Assembly: GCA_965206195.1 (NCBI GenBank)
Contig: CBDBIZ010000011.1
Location: 1,488,001-1,552,000 of the forward strand
Origin: JAAOIF01 sp965206195
Lineage (GTDB): Bacteria > Pseudomonadota > Gammaproteobacteria > PS1 > Pseudothioglobaceae
Direction of reading: 5' to 3'
DNA: 64,000 nt
The notes below the pieces were generated by a model. It was given only the letters and a program-made list of their open reading frames with translations. It made no database searches and was not told where the DNA came from. Shown one piece after another: positions 8,563 through 18,027 of the stretch. The translations under genes were made by a program, and so were the position numbers. Each line of letters opens with the position of its first letter. The first letter of the stretch is position 1.

Positions 8563-9213
8563 ATGAAACAACTTTATGAGGATATTTGGCAGAGTGAACG
8601 ATATAGCTTGGGTACTTTAAATACTCATGCCTATTTGCTTACGCGCCCTGAGGGGAATGTGTTATTTTATAATACAGCACTCGCCAGTGACTTGGATAAA
8701 ATATCTGAACTCGGAGGAATTCGATACCAACTTCTTACGCACCGAGATGAAGTAGGCGAATCACAAAAACGTATTAAGCAATTATTTGCTTCCAGACTGG
8801 GAATTGGAATACTTGAAGCTCCGTATGCACAGAAACACTCAGCAGTTGACATCAAATTTGATACCGTAGATACGAAACTCGAAAATATAAGGATATATTT
8901 CACGCCTGGTCATACCGATGGAAGTATTTGCTATTTCTACGAATCACCTTTCGGAAAATCATATTTATTTTCAGGTGATACATTTTTTAAATGGAATGGT
9001 CGTTGGAGCACATTTGTTATAGAAGGCTCTGGCGGCACCGACCAAATCATGCTAGCTTCATTAAAAAAACTACGCAAACTGCGACCAGACGTAGTTATGA
9101 GCAGTGCATTTGTTGGAGATATATCACATAGCGAGGTGACGAATGAAGAATGGATTACTGCAATTGACTTATATATTAAAAAACACAAGACAGCTATAGA
9201 GAAAAAACTTTAA
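8563..9213 (+). CDS. Metallo-beta-lactamase-fold protein with degenerate metal site
   Basis: 216 residues. The fold is shown by THRDEVG where the family has THxHxDH, by TPGHTDGSICYFY carrying the third-site histidine, and by FSGDTFF with the bridging aspartate. The first motif keeps only one histidine and a D, and a final histidine is not evident, so metal binding may be reduced or changed. Similar small hydrolase-like proteins occur in cassettes; the substrate is unknown. Not a true beta-lactamase on this evidence. Confidence 0.75.
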   Translation: MKQLYEDIWQSERYSLGTLNTHAYLLTRPEGNVLFYNTALASDLDKISELGGIRYQLLTHRDEVGESQKRIKQLFASRLGIGILEAPYAQKHSAVDIKFDTVDTKLENIRIYFTPGHTDGSICYFYESPFGKSYLFSGDTFFKWNGRWSTFVIEGSGGTDQIMLASLKKLRKLRPDVVMSSAFVGDISHSEVTNEEWITAIDLYIKKHKTAIEKKL

Positions 9214-9279
9214 CCAGCGCATCAACAATCAACTACACCGTTATAAATACGGGTAAATTATTCATAATAAGGACATTCA

Positions 9280-9792
9280 ATGACTCAAATTAATACTCAG
9301 TACTTCAAACATCCTCATGCCGAATTTGTGCTTGGTTCATACGACAATAAGCTCTGTTTATGTGATTTTCGCTATCGTAAAATGAGAGACTCCGTAGATA
9401 ATCGTATTAAGCGTGGTCTTAACTCATCATTTGTGAAAAAAAACGATAATGTTTTAGAATCTGTAAAGGCTCAACTTGAAGAATACTTTCTTGGTGAGCG
9501 TAGTGTCTTTGATATTCCTTTATTACTGGTTGGTACAGATTTTCAAAAATCGGTATGGAACGCATTAGATAAAGTGAAATACGGTAACACTGCAACGTAT
9601 CAAGATTTAGCATTATCAATTGGCAATGAAAGCGCAGTGAGAGCTGTTGGTAATGCTAATAGTGCAAATGGATTAGCGATTATAATTCCTTGCCACAGGA
9701 TTATAAGTAGCAAAGGTGGACTTGTTGGTTATAGTGGCGGGTTGTCATTAAAAAAACGTCTTTTAGAATTAGAGCAAAATCTCTTCATTTAA
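9280..9792 (+). CDS. ogt: Methylated-DNA--protein-cysteine methyltransferase (Ogt/MGMT)
   Basis: 170 residues. The active-site motif is PCHRII, with the alkyl-accepting cysteine, preceded by the helix-turn-helix DNA-binding region (YQDLALSIGNESAVRAVGNANSAN) and followed by GYSGGLSLKKRLLELE, all standard. It repairs O6-alkylguanine by suicidal transfer of the alkyl group. Preceded by AATAAGGAC as ribosome binding site. GTTATAA at 9240-9246 upstream may be a decayed attC core, which would make this the last cassette; no attC is clear downstream. Confidence 0.92.
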   Translation: MTQINTQYFKHPHAEFVLGSYDNKLCLCDFRYRKMRDSVDNRIKRGLNSSFVKKNDNVLESVKAQLEEYFLGERSVFDIPLLLVGTDFQKSVWNALDKVKYGNTATYQDLALSIGNESAVRAVGNANSANGLAIIIPCHRIISSKGGLVGYSGGLSLKKRLLELEQNLFI

Positions 9793-10177
9793 GTCGAAAT
9801 GGTATTGATAACAAATTAGATTAACCATACAAATACAACCACTAACTAATAAAATCAGCTGTTGCACGCTCACCCAAACTCGTGCTTTGGTAGTGCTGCG
9901 TTTTGGTCTGTTGGGCAGGTAAGCAACCCCCCAAGTTAAGTACTTGGGGGCTAAATACTCGCTTAATTTACATGGTAGAAGCATGGAAAAATGACGCAAT
10001 TATCATCATCACTTGCTCAGAAGCAAACAAGACTATGGAATTAGCTGAATTTGCATACCATAAAATCAACTACTACTCGCCCAAACTCGTGCTTGAGGTA
10101 GCAGTGTGCTTTGGTAGTGCTGTGTTTTATAGAATAATTAATGTTTGTGTCCCCTTATCTTCGTGTGTCCCCTTATC
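9793..10177. other. Gene-free stretch with hairpin and a duplicated segment
   Basis: No gene supported. It holds a perfect hairpin CCCCCAAGT/ACTTGGGGG (9928-9936 and 9942-9950) without a T run. It also holds a duplicated segment beginning CCCAAACTCGTGCTT and ending TTTGGTAGTGCTG (about 9872-9904 and 10080-10127). GTGTCCCCTTATCTT is repeated twice at about 10147-10179. This looks like decayed mobile DNA at the right end of the cassette array, but I recognise no transposase. Confidence 0.5.
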
Positions 10178-13124
10178 TTAATACAAGTAAACTGCACCAG
10201 CAGCACCAGCCTCATTGTTAGTCTGGTCGCCATCAACCCCGCTAGCATTGCTATCCTCATTTGTAGTACCCACAGCTAAGGTGCTGCCATTGGCACTTAG
10301 GCTAACAGCTCTGCCAAATTGATCACTGGCGTCTGTGTTGCTGGCTTTAACATACGCCGTTTGCATCCAAACGTCACCATCACGAGTAAAGACATACGTC
10401 GCACCAGCAGAACCGGCAGTGTTATCAGTCTGATCACCACCAATGCCCACAGCATTGCTAGCCTCATCTGTAGCACCCACAGCTAGGGTGTCTCCATCAT
10501 CACTTAGGCTAACAGCAGTGCCAAATCGATCACCTAGGCCTGTGTTACTGGCTTTAATATACGCCTGTTGTGTCCAATCACTACCATTATAAGTAAATAC
10601 ATACGCCGCACCAGCAAGAAAAGCATTGTTGTTAGTCTGACCATCATTATCATTAATGCCCATAGCAGCGCTACCTTCGTTTGTAGCAGCAACTGCTAAG
10701 GTGTTACCATCAGCACTGAGGCTAACAGCAGCGCCAAATTGATCACCTGCGCCCGTATTACTGGCTTTAACATATGCCGTTTGTGTCCAATTATTATTGC
10801 TATCACGAGTAAAGACATACACTGCACCAGCGCCATTAGCAGCATTATTATCCTCACCAGTATTAATGCCACTAGCATTGCTACTTTCACCTGAAGCACC
10901 CACTGCTAAGGTGTCTCCATCATCACTTAGGCTAACAGCAGCGCCAAATTGATCAAATGTGCCCGTATTGCTGGCTTTAATATACGCCTGTTGTGTCCAA
11001 TTATTATTGCTATCACGAGTAAAGACATACACTGCACCAGCAGCAGTAGCATTGTTGTTAGTCTGATTGCCATTAATATCCACAGCATTACTATCTTCAT
11101 TTGTAGTAGCAACTGCTAAGGTGTTACCATCATCACTGAGGCTAATAGCGCTGCCAAATTGATCATTTTCGCCCGTATTGCTGGCTTTAACATACGCCGT
11201 TTGTGTCCAAACGTCACTACTATCAAGCGTAAATACATACACTGCACCAGCAGAATCAGCGGTGTTATCAGTCTGACCATCATTATCATTAATGTCCGTA
11301 GCACTGCTATCCTCACCTACAGCACCCACAGCTAAGGTGTCTCCATTGGCACTTAGGCTAATAGCAGTGCCAAATTGATCATTTGCCTCTGCGTTACTGG
11401 CTTTAACATACGCCTGTTGTGTCCAAACACTACTGGTGCTGGTATTACGAGTAAAGACATACACTGCACCAGTATTAGTAGCAGCATTATCAGTCTGATC
11501 ACCACCAATGCCCACAGCATTGCTAGCTTCGCCTAAAGCACCCACAGCTAGGGTGGTACCATTGGCACTTAGGCTCACAGCTCTGCCAAATTGATCACCT
11601 GCGTCTGTGTTGCTGGCTTTAATATAACCAATACTGTCCACCAGAGTGTCGGTGACGCTCAAGTCAGTGGTTTCACTACACTGCTGATTGCTAGCATGAC
11701 TTGCGGGAGTGGGGCAACTGGCAAGCCTATAGCGGGCACTGACTCTTTGGTAAAGTGGCACAATTAAGGTGTGGTTGTTACTTCCTGCAGCAATATCAGC
11801 ACCTACTTGGCTAAAGCCACTATTGCCATCTGGGTTTTCAAGTAGTTCATAATGATCGACCTCAGCCTGTGAGTCATCTTGCCAAGTAAAGCTAAAACCC
11901 TTAATTGGGGTAAATTCAAGGTTAAAATTCATTACTGCTGGTAATGGCTCTACTGTAATGCTAATGGTCGCCATAATAGTGTTATTATCATTGGCAGTGG
12001 CAGTAATGATTGCTGTGCCAGCAATAACACCGGTCACCACCCCAGTGTTGACATCCACCCTGGCAATAGCAGGGTTACTGGAACTATATGCAACTGAGGG
12101 ATCTAGCGCATTAGCAGGCGTGGCTTCAGCTTGTACAGTAGTGGTGCTACCGATGGCAACACTGCTGCTAGGGGTGGCAGTCAGGGTAATTGAGCTAATT
12201 ATAACAGTACTGCTGTTATTAGTCCTGATTGTGGTAGTGGCAGTGGCATCAATCACACTAGCAACTACTGAGGCGGTGTTGGTGTTAGCCTCTAGGTTGG
12301 TTAATGCAGTGGCTATCAAGCCTTGAATAGCAGCAGTATTCGTGCCAGCTAAAAAGTCAATTACTGCGGCAGTATCGGTGCTGCTGCTAACGCTGGCAGT
12401 GTCTGAACCGATTTGTGAGATGACTGCCAGGGCAATGGCGTATCGGTCATTGGGGTCGTTAGGGTCAATAACCGCATTCGGAGCTTCTAGGTCAGTGGGA
12501 ATCAGGGTGGTAACATCAGCAGTGGCAGTGCCAGTGCCTGCTAAACCAAATTGTCTGCCAACTTGACCATTACGAAGCAGTGCATCGGTGGCAATCGTGG
12601 CGGTGATGGTGGCTGTGTTGCTGCCGCCAGCACGTTGGAAGGCCAGCTGAGTGAGTGGGGTAACCGCCAGCATGATATTATTACTGGCTGTTGCAACCAC
12701 TGCGGTTAGGGTGCTGGTCAGGGTGGCTGGCAAGCCACTGGCCTCATCAGTATAGGTGCCACCAGCGCATTGAATAACCGCATTGCCAACCAGATTGCTA
12801 CTAAAGGTGGCAACACCATCGGGGTTTGATTGAGCTGTGAGTTGGGTATTGGGGTTATCCATGGCAAAAGCCACGCAGTTTGATGTTGCTACTTTGGCAG
12901 CATGAACGGTTACCCCAAAGCCTGCAGCAGCTGAACTTGAAGAGCCTGAGTTTGAAGAGCCACACGCCGTTAAAACCACGGCAATGGTGCACAGTAATAA
13001 TAATTGGGTGAGCTGAGTTAACGCACTAGAAAACGCCCCCCCCGCGATATTGACTATTAGCAGCAGACGTGCGTGATTGGACTGGTGGTTGGACTGGTGA
13101 TTGGGTTGATGGTTGAGTGTTCAT
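10178..13124 (-). CDS. Large FG-GAP-repeat lipoprotein with Ig-like domain; start split by a poly-G frameshift
   Basis: The uninterrupted frame (10178-12979, 933 residues) starts mid-signal peptide with a GTG at the lipobox VLTAC, so it lacks a usable export signal. The likely real start is the ATG at 13124, seven bases after AAGG. That frame meets eight G (coding strand) and stops soon after. With seven or ten G the two join and give the hydrophobic LLLLCTIAVV before the lipobox. Mature protein: Ig-like Big_2 domain (258-343), FN3-like segment (350-445), then seven repeats of about 68 residues, each KASNT...DQFG.A.SLS..G.TLAVG...GAVYVFT. Such beta-propeller-like proteins sit on the surface and may bind ligands. 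Function unknown. Confidence 0.8.
13036..13043. repeat. Homopolymer C8 (G8 in the coding strand) in the FG-GAP gene start
   Basis: Eight C on the plus strand, inside the region between the ATG at 13124 and the lipobox of the FG-GAP lipoprotein. The distance from 13124 to 12979 is 145 bases, one more than a multiple of three, so one G less or two G more restores a continuous frame. Runs of this length are slippage-prone. Confidence 0.8.
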
Positions 13125-13551
13125 GATGTTGCCTTGTTAAAAGTTAAAAAAAGTTATTAGAGCTGATATTGAAAAGTTATTGGAGATTATATTGTAATTA
13201 AATGACTTGTGGGGATTATATGGTGGATTATATTGTGGATTATATTGCAATTGAGCAGTTGGTGTCAATTAAATATTAAAAGATAAAAAAATAAAGAAAA
13301 AGATAAAGACAGATAAAGAGACATAAGGCAAGGGACATAAACATTAATGATGCTTATTGACTACCTTTAGGCTTGGAGTTGTCATGACCCCTTTTATTAT
13401 AGTAAAAAATACCTTGTGATTATAAAACACCTGACCAGATGTTTTTTTAAAGGTGACTAGCATAGATGCCGCTCAATTGGAGGTGGTATTTTTATTAAGT
13501 CAAATTCATCTTATTATTTTATTTAGCACTTTTGGTATTGAAAGCGTAATT
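13125..13551. other. AT-rich gene-free region with short direct repeats
   Basis: No gene supported. GATTATATT-type units recur four times between 13183 and 13246 (for example TGGATTATATTG twice in tandem), AAGTTATTRGAG twice just before, and GATAAAG-type units at about 13280-13320. On the minus strand this is the leader of the FG-GAP gene; on the plus strand it precedes the rpsF promoter. Confidence 0.5.
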
Positions 13552-13581
13552 TTAACAAACTAAATGCTAATTTAGTATAAA
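13552..13581 (+). promoter_or_regulatory. Candidate sigma70 promoter of rpsF operon
   Basis: TTAACA at 13552-13557 and TATAAA at 13576-13581 with an 18-base spacer, about 69 bases before the rpsF ATG. Confidence 0.5.
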
Positions 13582-13649
13582 ATACGCCAACGCCTTGCTT
13601 GAGAATTAACACAATTCCAAGCTATTATAACAATAACCATAAGGATACT

Positions 13650-13997
13650 ATGAGACACTATGAAATAATTCTCATTGTGCACCCAGATCAATCGAGTCAG
13701 GTGGGCACAATGATTGACAAATACAAAGAAATAATTACTGCTAATGGTGGTAATATTCATCGAGAGGAAGACTGGGGGCGCAAGCATCTGGCTTATCCAA
13801 TCAAGAAAATTTATAAAGCACACTACTTAATGCTAAACATTGAGTGCACTCAAGACACACTTGATAAACTAAATTATAATTTCCGTTTTAATGATGCAAT
13901 TCTTAGAAATTTAATCGTTTCTAAAAAAACTGCAATTATTAAACCTTCAATTATGATGGTTAACAAAGATAAAGACAACGATAAGGGGAAGTCATAA
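13650..13997 (+). CDS. rpsF: 30S ribosomal protein bS6
   Basis: 115 residues from MRHYEIILIVHPDQ, the family start; AAGGA lies five bases before the ATG. A longer in-frame start at 13599 is not supported because bS6 never has that extension. Contains the typical EDWGRKHLAYPIKK and YNFRFNDAILRNL. The C-terminus is rich in D and K, as usual. Its TAA shares one base with the rpsR ATG. It binds S18 in the 30S platform. Confidence 0.97.
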   Translation: MRHYEIILIVHPDQSSQVGTMIDKYKEIITANGGNIHREEDWGRKHLAYPIKKIYKAHYLMLNIECTQDTLDKLNYNFRFNDAILRNLIVSKKTAIIKPSIMMVNKDKDNDKGKS

Positions 13998-14251
13998 TGG
14001 CAAAGCAAGTAAAAAGAAAACGCAGACCTCTAATTAAAATCAACACTTTTTGTCGTTTTACTGCGGCAGGCGTAGAAGAGATTGATTATAAAGATGTCGA
14101 TACCTTATTAAAAAATATTGACGAAAGTGGCAAAATTACTCCCTCGAGAATAACGGGTACCAATGCAAAATTTCAGCGCCAGCTTACTACTGCAATCAAA
14201 CGTGCTAGATTTCTAGCTTTGATACCTTACACCGATAAACACAAAAAATAG
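13997..14251 (+). CDS. rpsR: 30S ribosomal protein bS18
   Basis: 84 residues, slightly longer than the E. coli protein. It contains IDYKDVDTLLKNI, GKITPSRITGT and RQLTTAIKRARFLALIPYTD, the conserved S18 core. It partners with bS6 on the 30S subunit. Translationally coupled to rpsF by a one-base overlap; rplI follows after eight bases with its own GGAG. Confidence 0.97.
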   Translation: MAKQVKRKRRPLIKINTFCRFTAAGVEEIDYKDVDTLLKNIDESGKITPSRITGTNAKFQRQLTTAIKRARFLALIPYTDKHKK

Positions 14252-14259
14252 GAGTTATC

Positions 14260-14712
14260 ATGCAAGTAATTTTATTAGAAAAAATCCAAAAGCTCGGAAA
14301 TTTAGGCGATGTGGCAAATGTTAAATCTGGCTATGCACGTAACTTTTTAATTCCACAAGGAAAAGCAAAACCTGCAACTGCGGCAAATATGGCTGAGTTT
14401 GAGGCAATTAAAGCCAATTTAGAAGCCAAACAAACAGTAATGTTTGAAAATGCACAAGCTAAACAAGTAGCAATGAGTGATGTTGTTTGCACCATCAAAG
14501 CCAATGCTAGCGATGAAGGCAAACTGTTTGGTTCTGTTGGTGCGTCAGATATTGTCAGCAGTCTAGCTAGTATGGGGCACGAAGTTGAAAAGCGCGACAT
14601 CAACATACCTGAGGCGATACACTATGTCGGTGAATACGATATTAACGTGGCTTTATATACTGACATTAATATCGATATTAAGGTTGTGGTTCAGGCTTCA
14701 GAGCAAGAGTGA
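14260..14712 (+). CDS. rplI: 50S ribosomal protein bL9
   Basis: 150 residues, normal length. N-terminal domain MQVILLEKIQKLGNLGDVANVK and GYARNFLIPQGKA bind 23S rRNA; the long central helix and C-terminal domain (GKLFGSVGASDIV) follow. Ribosome binding site GGAG eight bases before the ATG. A rho-independent terminator lies about 50 bases downstream. Confidence 0.97.
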   Translation: MQVILLEKIQKLGNLGDVANVKSGYARNFLIPQGKAKPATAANMAEFEAIKANLEAKQTVMFENAQAKQVAMSDVVCTIKANASDEGKLFGSVGASDIVSSLASMGHEVEKRDINIPEAIHYVGEYDINVALYTDINIDIKVVVQASEQE

Positions 14713-14762
14713 TAACAGCGCATCCCTCAATTTCACAAAGTAAATTTGTAAGTTAAACCTAT

Positions 14763-14787
14763 AAACCCTTTCACGGGGGTTTTTTAT
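14763..14787 (+). terminator. Rho-independent terminator after rplI
   Basis: AAACCC (14763-14768) pairs with GGGTTT (14777-14782) and is followed by a T run. It ends the ribosomal operon just before dnaB. Confidence 0.7.
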
Positions 14788-14804
14788 TGCTTAAAATAGC
14801 CTAC

Positions 14805-16253
14805 ATGGACATCCAAAGCACCAAACTACCCCCACATTCTGTCGAATCAGAGCAATCCATACTCGGTGGCTTGTTATTGCATAACGAAGCTTGGGATCAA
14901 GTTGCTGATATTTTGGTTGAAACAGATTTTTACCACGCCTCACACCGTATTATTTTTAATGCCGTCGCCCTACTATTAGAACATGACCAGCCTGCTGATG
15001 TCCTTACAGTTAAAGAGCAATTAAAAAAAATAGGCGAAGAAGAAAGCGTTGGTGGTTTTGTTTATTTGGCACAAATTGCAGATAATACCCCGAGTATCTC
15101 CAACATTGAAACTTATGCAAAACACGTACGCGAACTCTCTGTTTATCGCCAACTGATTCGCGTTAGCCACGAAATTGCAGACACTGCTTATCACCCAAAA
15201 AACATCGAGGTTCAAGAGTTAATTGATTTATCTGAGAAGAAAATATTTGAAATTTCTGAGCAAGTTACCCGAGGTAAACAAGATATTGTGAATGTCAAAA
15301 ATATCATCAAAGATGTGGTTAATCGCGTGCATGAAATGCAAAAAAACACAGGTATTACTGGCTTGGGAACTGGCTTTTCAGAGCTTGATAAACTCACTTC
15401 AGGCTTGCAAAAGGGTGATTTAATTATTATTGCAGGTCGCCCGAGTATGGGTAAAACCGCATTTGCCATGAACATCATTGAACATGTGGCAATTAGCAGC
15501 ACCAAACCAAAACCTGTAGCAGTATTTAGCCTAGAGATGCCGACCGAGCAATTGGTACTGCGTATGATTTCCTCATTCGGACACATTGGTGGCTCAAAAT
15601 TACGCGATGGCTCAATGACAGAAACCGACTGGAACAGCTTTAATCATGCCGTTAGAGCACTAGAAGAAAATGTGATTTTAATTGATGAAACCCCTGCTAT
15701 CACCCCCACAGAAATTCGCGCAAAATGTCGCCGCCTCAAACGCAAACACTCTGAGTTATCATTGATTATGGTGGACTATTTACAACTTATGACAGTGTAC
15801 GGCAAAAGTGAGAATCGCGTACAAGAAATCTCAGAAATCTCACGCTCACTCAAAGCCCTTGCCAAAGAAATTAATGTACCAGTTATGGCACTTTCTCAAC
15901 TCAATCGTGGGGTCGAATCCCGACCTAAGGCAGCAAAAGGCCGTATCCCACAAATGGCAGATTTACGTGAATCTGGCTCTATTGAACAAGATGCTGATAT
16001 TATTGGTTTTATCTATCGTGATGAACAATATCATGATGATGGATATTCTAATCCAGAAGAAGTTGGTAAGGCTGATTTAAAAATCGCCAAACACAGAAAC
16101 GGACCAACAGGTTCTATCAAACTTGCCTTTGTGGGTGAATATGCGCGCTTTGAAGACCTTGCCAATGACGATCGATTCCAAAGTGTGGCTGATGAACAAA
16201 TAGATGCCGCTTACCTCAAAAATATGTCCAACTTTGAGCAAGAGCCTTTCTAA
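14805..16253 (+). CDS. dnaB: Replicative DNA helicase DnaB
   Basis: 482 residues from ATG at 14805 (MDIQSTKLPPHSVESEQSI), the family start; no clear ribosome binding site, and a TTG at 14787 is less likely because it lies in the terminator. N-terminal domain to about 120, then the RecA-like motor: Walker A GRPSMGKTAFA, Walker B MVDYLQLM, and LSQLNRGVESR. No intein. Hexameric helicase that unwinds the fork. Confidence 0.97.
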   Translation: MDIQSTKLPPHSVESEQSILGGLLLHNEAWDQVADILVETDFYHASHRIIFNAVALLLEHDQPADVLTVKEQLKKIGEEESVGGFVYLAQIADNTPSISNIETYAKHVRELSVYRQLIRVSHEIADTAYHPKNIEVQELIDLSEKKIFEISEQVTRGKQDIVNVKNIIKDVVNRVHEMQKNTGITGLGTGFSELDKLTSGLQKGDLIIIAGRPSMGKTAFAMNIIEHVAISSTKPKPVAVFSLEMPTEQLVLRMISSFGHIGGSKLRDGSMTETDWNSFNHAVRALEENVILIDETPAITPTEIRAKCRRLKRKHSELSLIMVDYLQLMTVYGKSENRVQEISEISRSLKALAKEINVPVMALSQLNRGVESRPKAAKGRIPQMADLRESGSIEQDADIIGFIYRDEQYHDDGYSNPEEVGKADLKIAKHRNGPTGSIKLAFVGEYARFEDLANDDRFQSVADEQIDAAYLKNMSNFEQEPF

Positions 16254-16276
16254 CAGGCTGGTTTTAGGTTTTATAC

Positions 16277-17332
16277 ATGCACACTATTGCCTCAATTTCA
16301 CAATCGGCATTAATGCACAATTTATCGGTGGTTAAACGTTATGCACCGAATACTAAAATTGTCTCTATGGTCAAGGCAAATGCTTACGGACATCAGTTTG
16401 ATTTAATCACTCCACTACTTAATAACTCAGATTTACTCGGTGTTAGTGAATTATCAGAGGCAGTTAAATTACGGCAAAAAACCGCACTGCCGATTCTGCT
16501 ATTATCTGGTGTTTATTCGCAAGATGAGCTACGATACGCCAGTGAGTTAAACTGCCAAATCGTTGTTCATCATCATACGCAAATCGCTCTGATTGATAGT
16601 GCCGAGCAAGCGATTGATGTGTGGATTAAAATTGACACTGGTATGAACCGATTGGGTTTGTCTGCTAAAGAATACCAGCAATGCTTGGTAAAATTTAGTG
16701 TCAATCCACTACTTAATGTTATAGCAGTGATGAGTCATTTTGCCTGCGCAGATGAAATTAATCATCCACTGAACATACAACAATTAACCCAATTTAAACA
16801 ACTTACTGATAACAGTAATAAGCATTCAATGGCAAACTCAGCCGCAATTCTTTCTCAAATCGGACTGTTTGACTTTGTACGCCCAGGAATTATGCTTTAT
16901 GGCGCCTCACCTTTTACCAACAACGATAAGATCCGTACATCACTCAAACCAGTGATGAGACTCTGCGCACCAATACTCTCAATCAAAACCCTTGAACAAG
17001 GTCAGTTCGTTGGCTATGGCGCGACTTGGACAGCGGCTAAAAAAACCACCCTTGCCACGATTGGTATTGGCTATGGCGATGGCTATCCGCGCCACGCAAA
17101 AACTGGCACACCGGTACTCATTAACAACAACTTATGTACGCTTGTGGGTCGTGTTTCGATGGATTTAATTTGTGTCGATATTGGCAACATTACCGCCAAT
17201 ATTGGTGATATGGCTATTTTATGGGGCGATGAAAAACTTCGGGTTGAAACCATTGCTAAATATAGCGATACTATCAGCTATGAGCTACTAAGTGGTGTGA
17301 GTTCACGGGTTAATTTTATCAGCGAAGTATGA
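16277..17332 (+). CDS. alr: Alanine racemase
   Basis: 351 residues. PLP lysine in MVKANAYGH, then IDTGMNRLGL, RPGIMLYGASP, the GYGATWTA region with the second-base tyrosine, and RVSMDLICVD. Makes D-alanine for peptidoglycan. dnaB-alr is a common neighbour pair. The last four bases overlap cpdA (ATGA). Confidence 0.95.
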   Translation: MHTIASISQSALMHNLSVVKRYAPNTKIVSMVKANAYGHQFDLITPLLNNSDLLGVSELSEAVKLRQKTALPILLLSGVYSQDELRYASELNCQIVVHHHTQIALIDSAEQAIDVWIKIDTGMNRLGLSAKEYQQCLVKFSVNPLLNVIAVMSHFACADEINHPLNIQQLTQFKQLTDNSNKHSMANSAAILSQIGLFDFVRPGIMLYGASPFTNNDKIRTSLKPVMRLCAPILSIKTLEQGQFVGYGATWTAAKKTTLATIGIGYGDGYPRHAKTGTPVLINNNLCTLVGRVSMDLICVDIGNITANIGDMAILWGDEKLRVETIAKYSDTISYELLSGVSSRVNFISEV

Positions 17333-18027
17333 ATAACTTAATTCAGATCAGCGATTGTCATATTGACGAATGCCAGCAAACCATGGGCGTTAATACCCAT
17401 CAAAACCTCAGTGATGTCGTTCAACAAATTACCACAATTAAAGCTGATGCTCTACTCATTAGCGGCGACCTTAGTCATCATGGCTCGCTTGAGTCGTATC
17501 AAATTTTGCAACAAATTTTAACCCCTATTCAAACAGATATTTTTGTACTTGCTGGTAATCATGACAACAAGGCTAATTTAGCACAGGTATTTGGCGATAA
17601 TCTATTTAAATGCTTTAGTTTAGGTGCGTGGGAAGTTATCGGTATTGATTCCGTACAGGCTAATAAAACCAGTGGCTATTTGAATAACACTAGCTTAAGT
17701 GAGTTAGACGCACTGTTAGAACAATCAAATGCTAAATATAACTTGCTGGCTTTACACCATCCAATTATACCAATAAGCAGTACTTGGGATGACGCTCTAT
17801 CTTTAGAAAACTCAGAAGAATTGTTTTGTGTACTGAGTAAATACCCTAAAATACGAGTAGTGGTGTTTGGTCACGCACATCAGGCAAGTGAATTGACTAA
17901 ACACAATCTCAAAATTATCGCCTGTCCATCAACTGCCAAGCAATTTAACCAGGAAACTAGAATTGGTTTTAACCGCTATAAACTTTATGATAACGGCGAA
18001 CTGAGCGTTGATACACAATGGATATAA
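17329..18027 (+). CDS. cpdA: CpdA-type metallophosphoesterase (probable cAMP phosphodiesterase)
   Basis: 232 residues with all class III phosphodiesterase motifs in order: SDCHID (D-x-H), SGDLSHHG, GNHDNK, ALHHP and FGHAHQ, binding two metals. Homologs hydrolyse 3',5'-cAMP. The pairing with a DUF1249 gene matches the cpdA-yqiB neighbourhood of enterobacteria, which supports the name. Overlaps alr by four bases and the next gene by ten. Confidence 0.88.
   Translation: MNNLIQISDCHIDECQQTMGVNTHQNLSDVVQQITTIKADALLISGDLSHHGSLESYQILQQILTPIQTDIFVLAGNHDNKANLAQVFGDNLFKCFSLGAWEVIGIDSVQANKTSGYLNNTSLSELDALLEQSNAKYNLLALHHPIIPISSTWDDALSLENSEELFCVLSKYPKIRVVVFGHAHQASELTKHNLKIIACPSTAKQFNQETRIGFNRYKLYDNGELSVDTQWI

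Noticed and set aside
9903..10181. Plus-strand frame of 92 codons
   Set aside because: It crosses a hairpin and the duplicated segment, lacks a ribosome binding site, and resembles no protein I recognise.
10178..11640. The regular DNA repeats as a CRISPR array
   Set aside because: Units of about 200 bases encode in-frame protein repeats and there are no short direct repeats with unique spacers.
11958..12566. Plus-strand frames opposite the FG-GAP gene
   Set aside because: They are shadows caused by GC-skewed Ala/Thr/Ser-rich codons of the minus-strand gene.
13599..13649. Upstream start for rpsF
   Set aside because: bS6 always begins near MRHYEI, and AAGGA is placed for the ATG at 13650.
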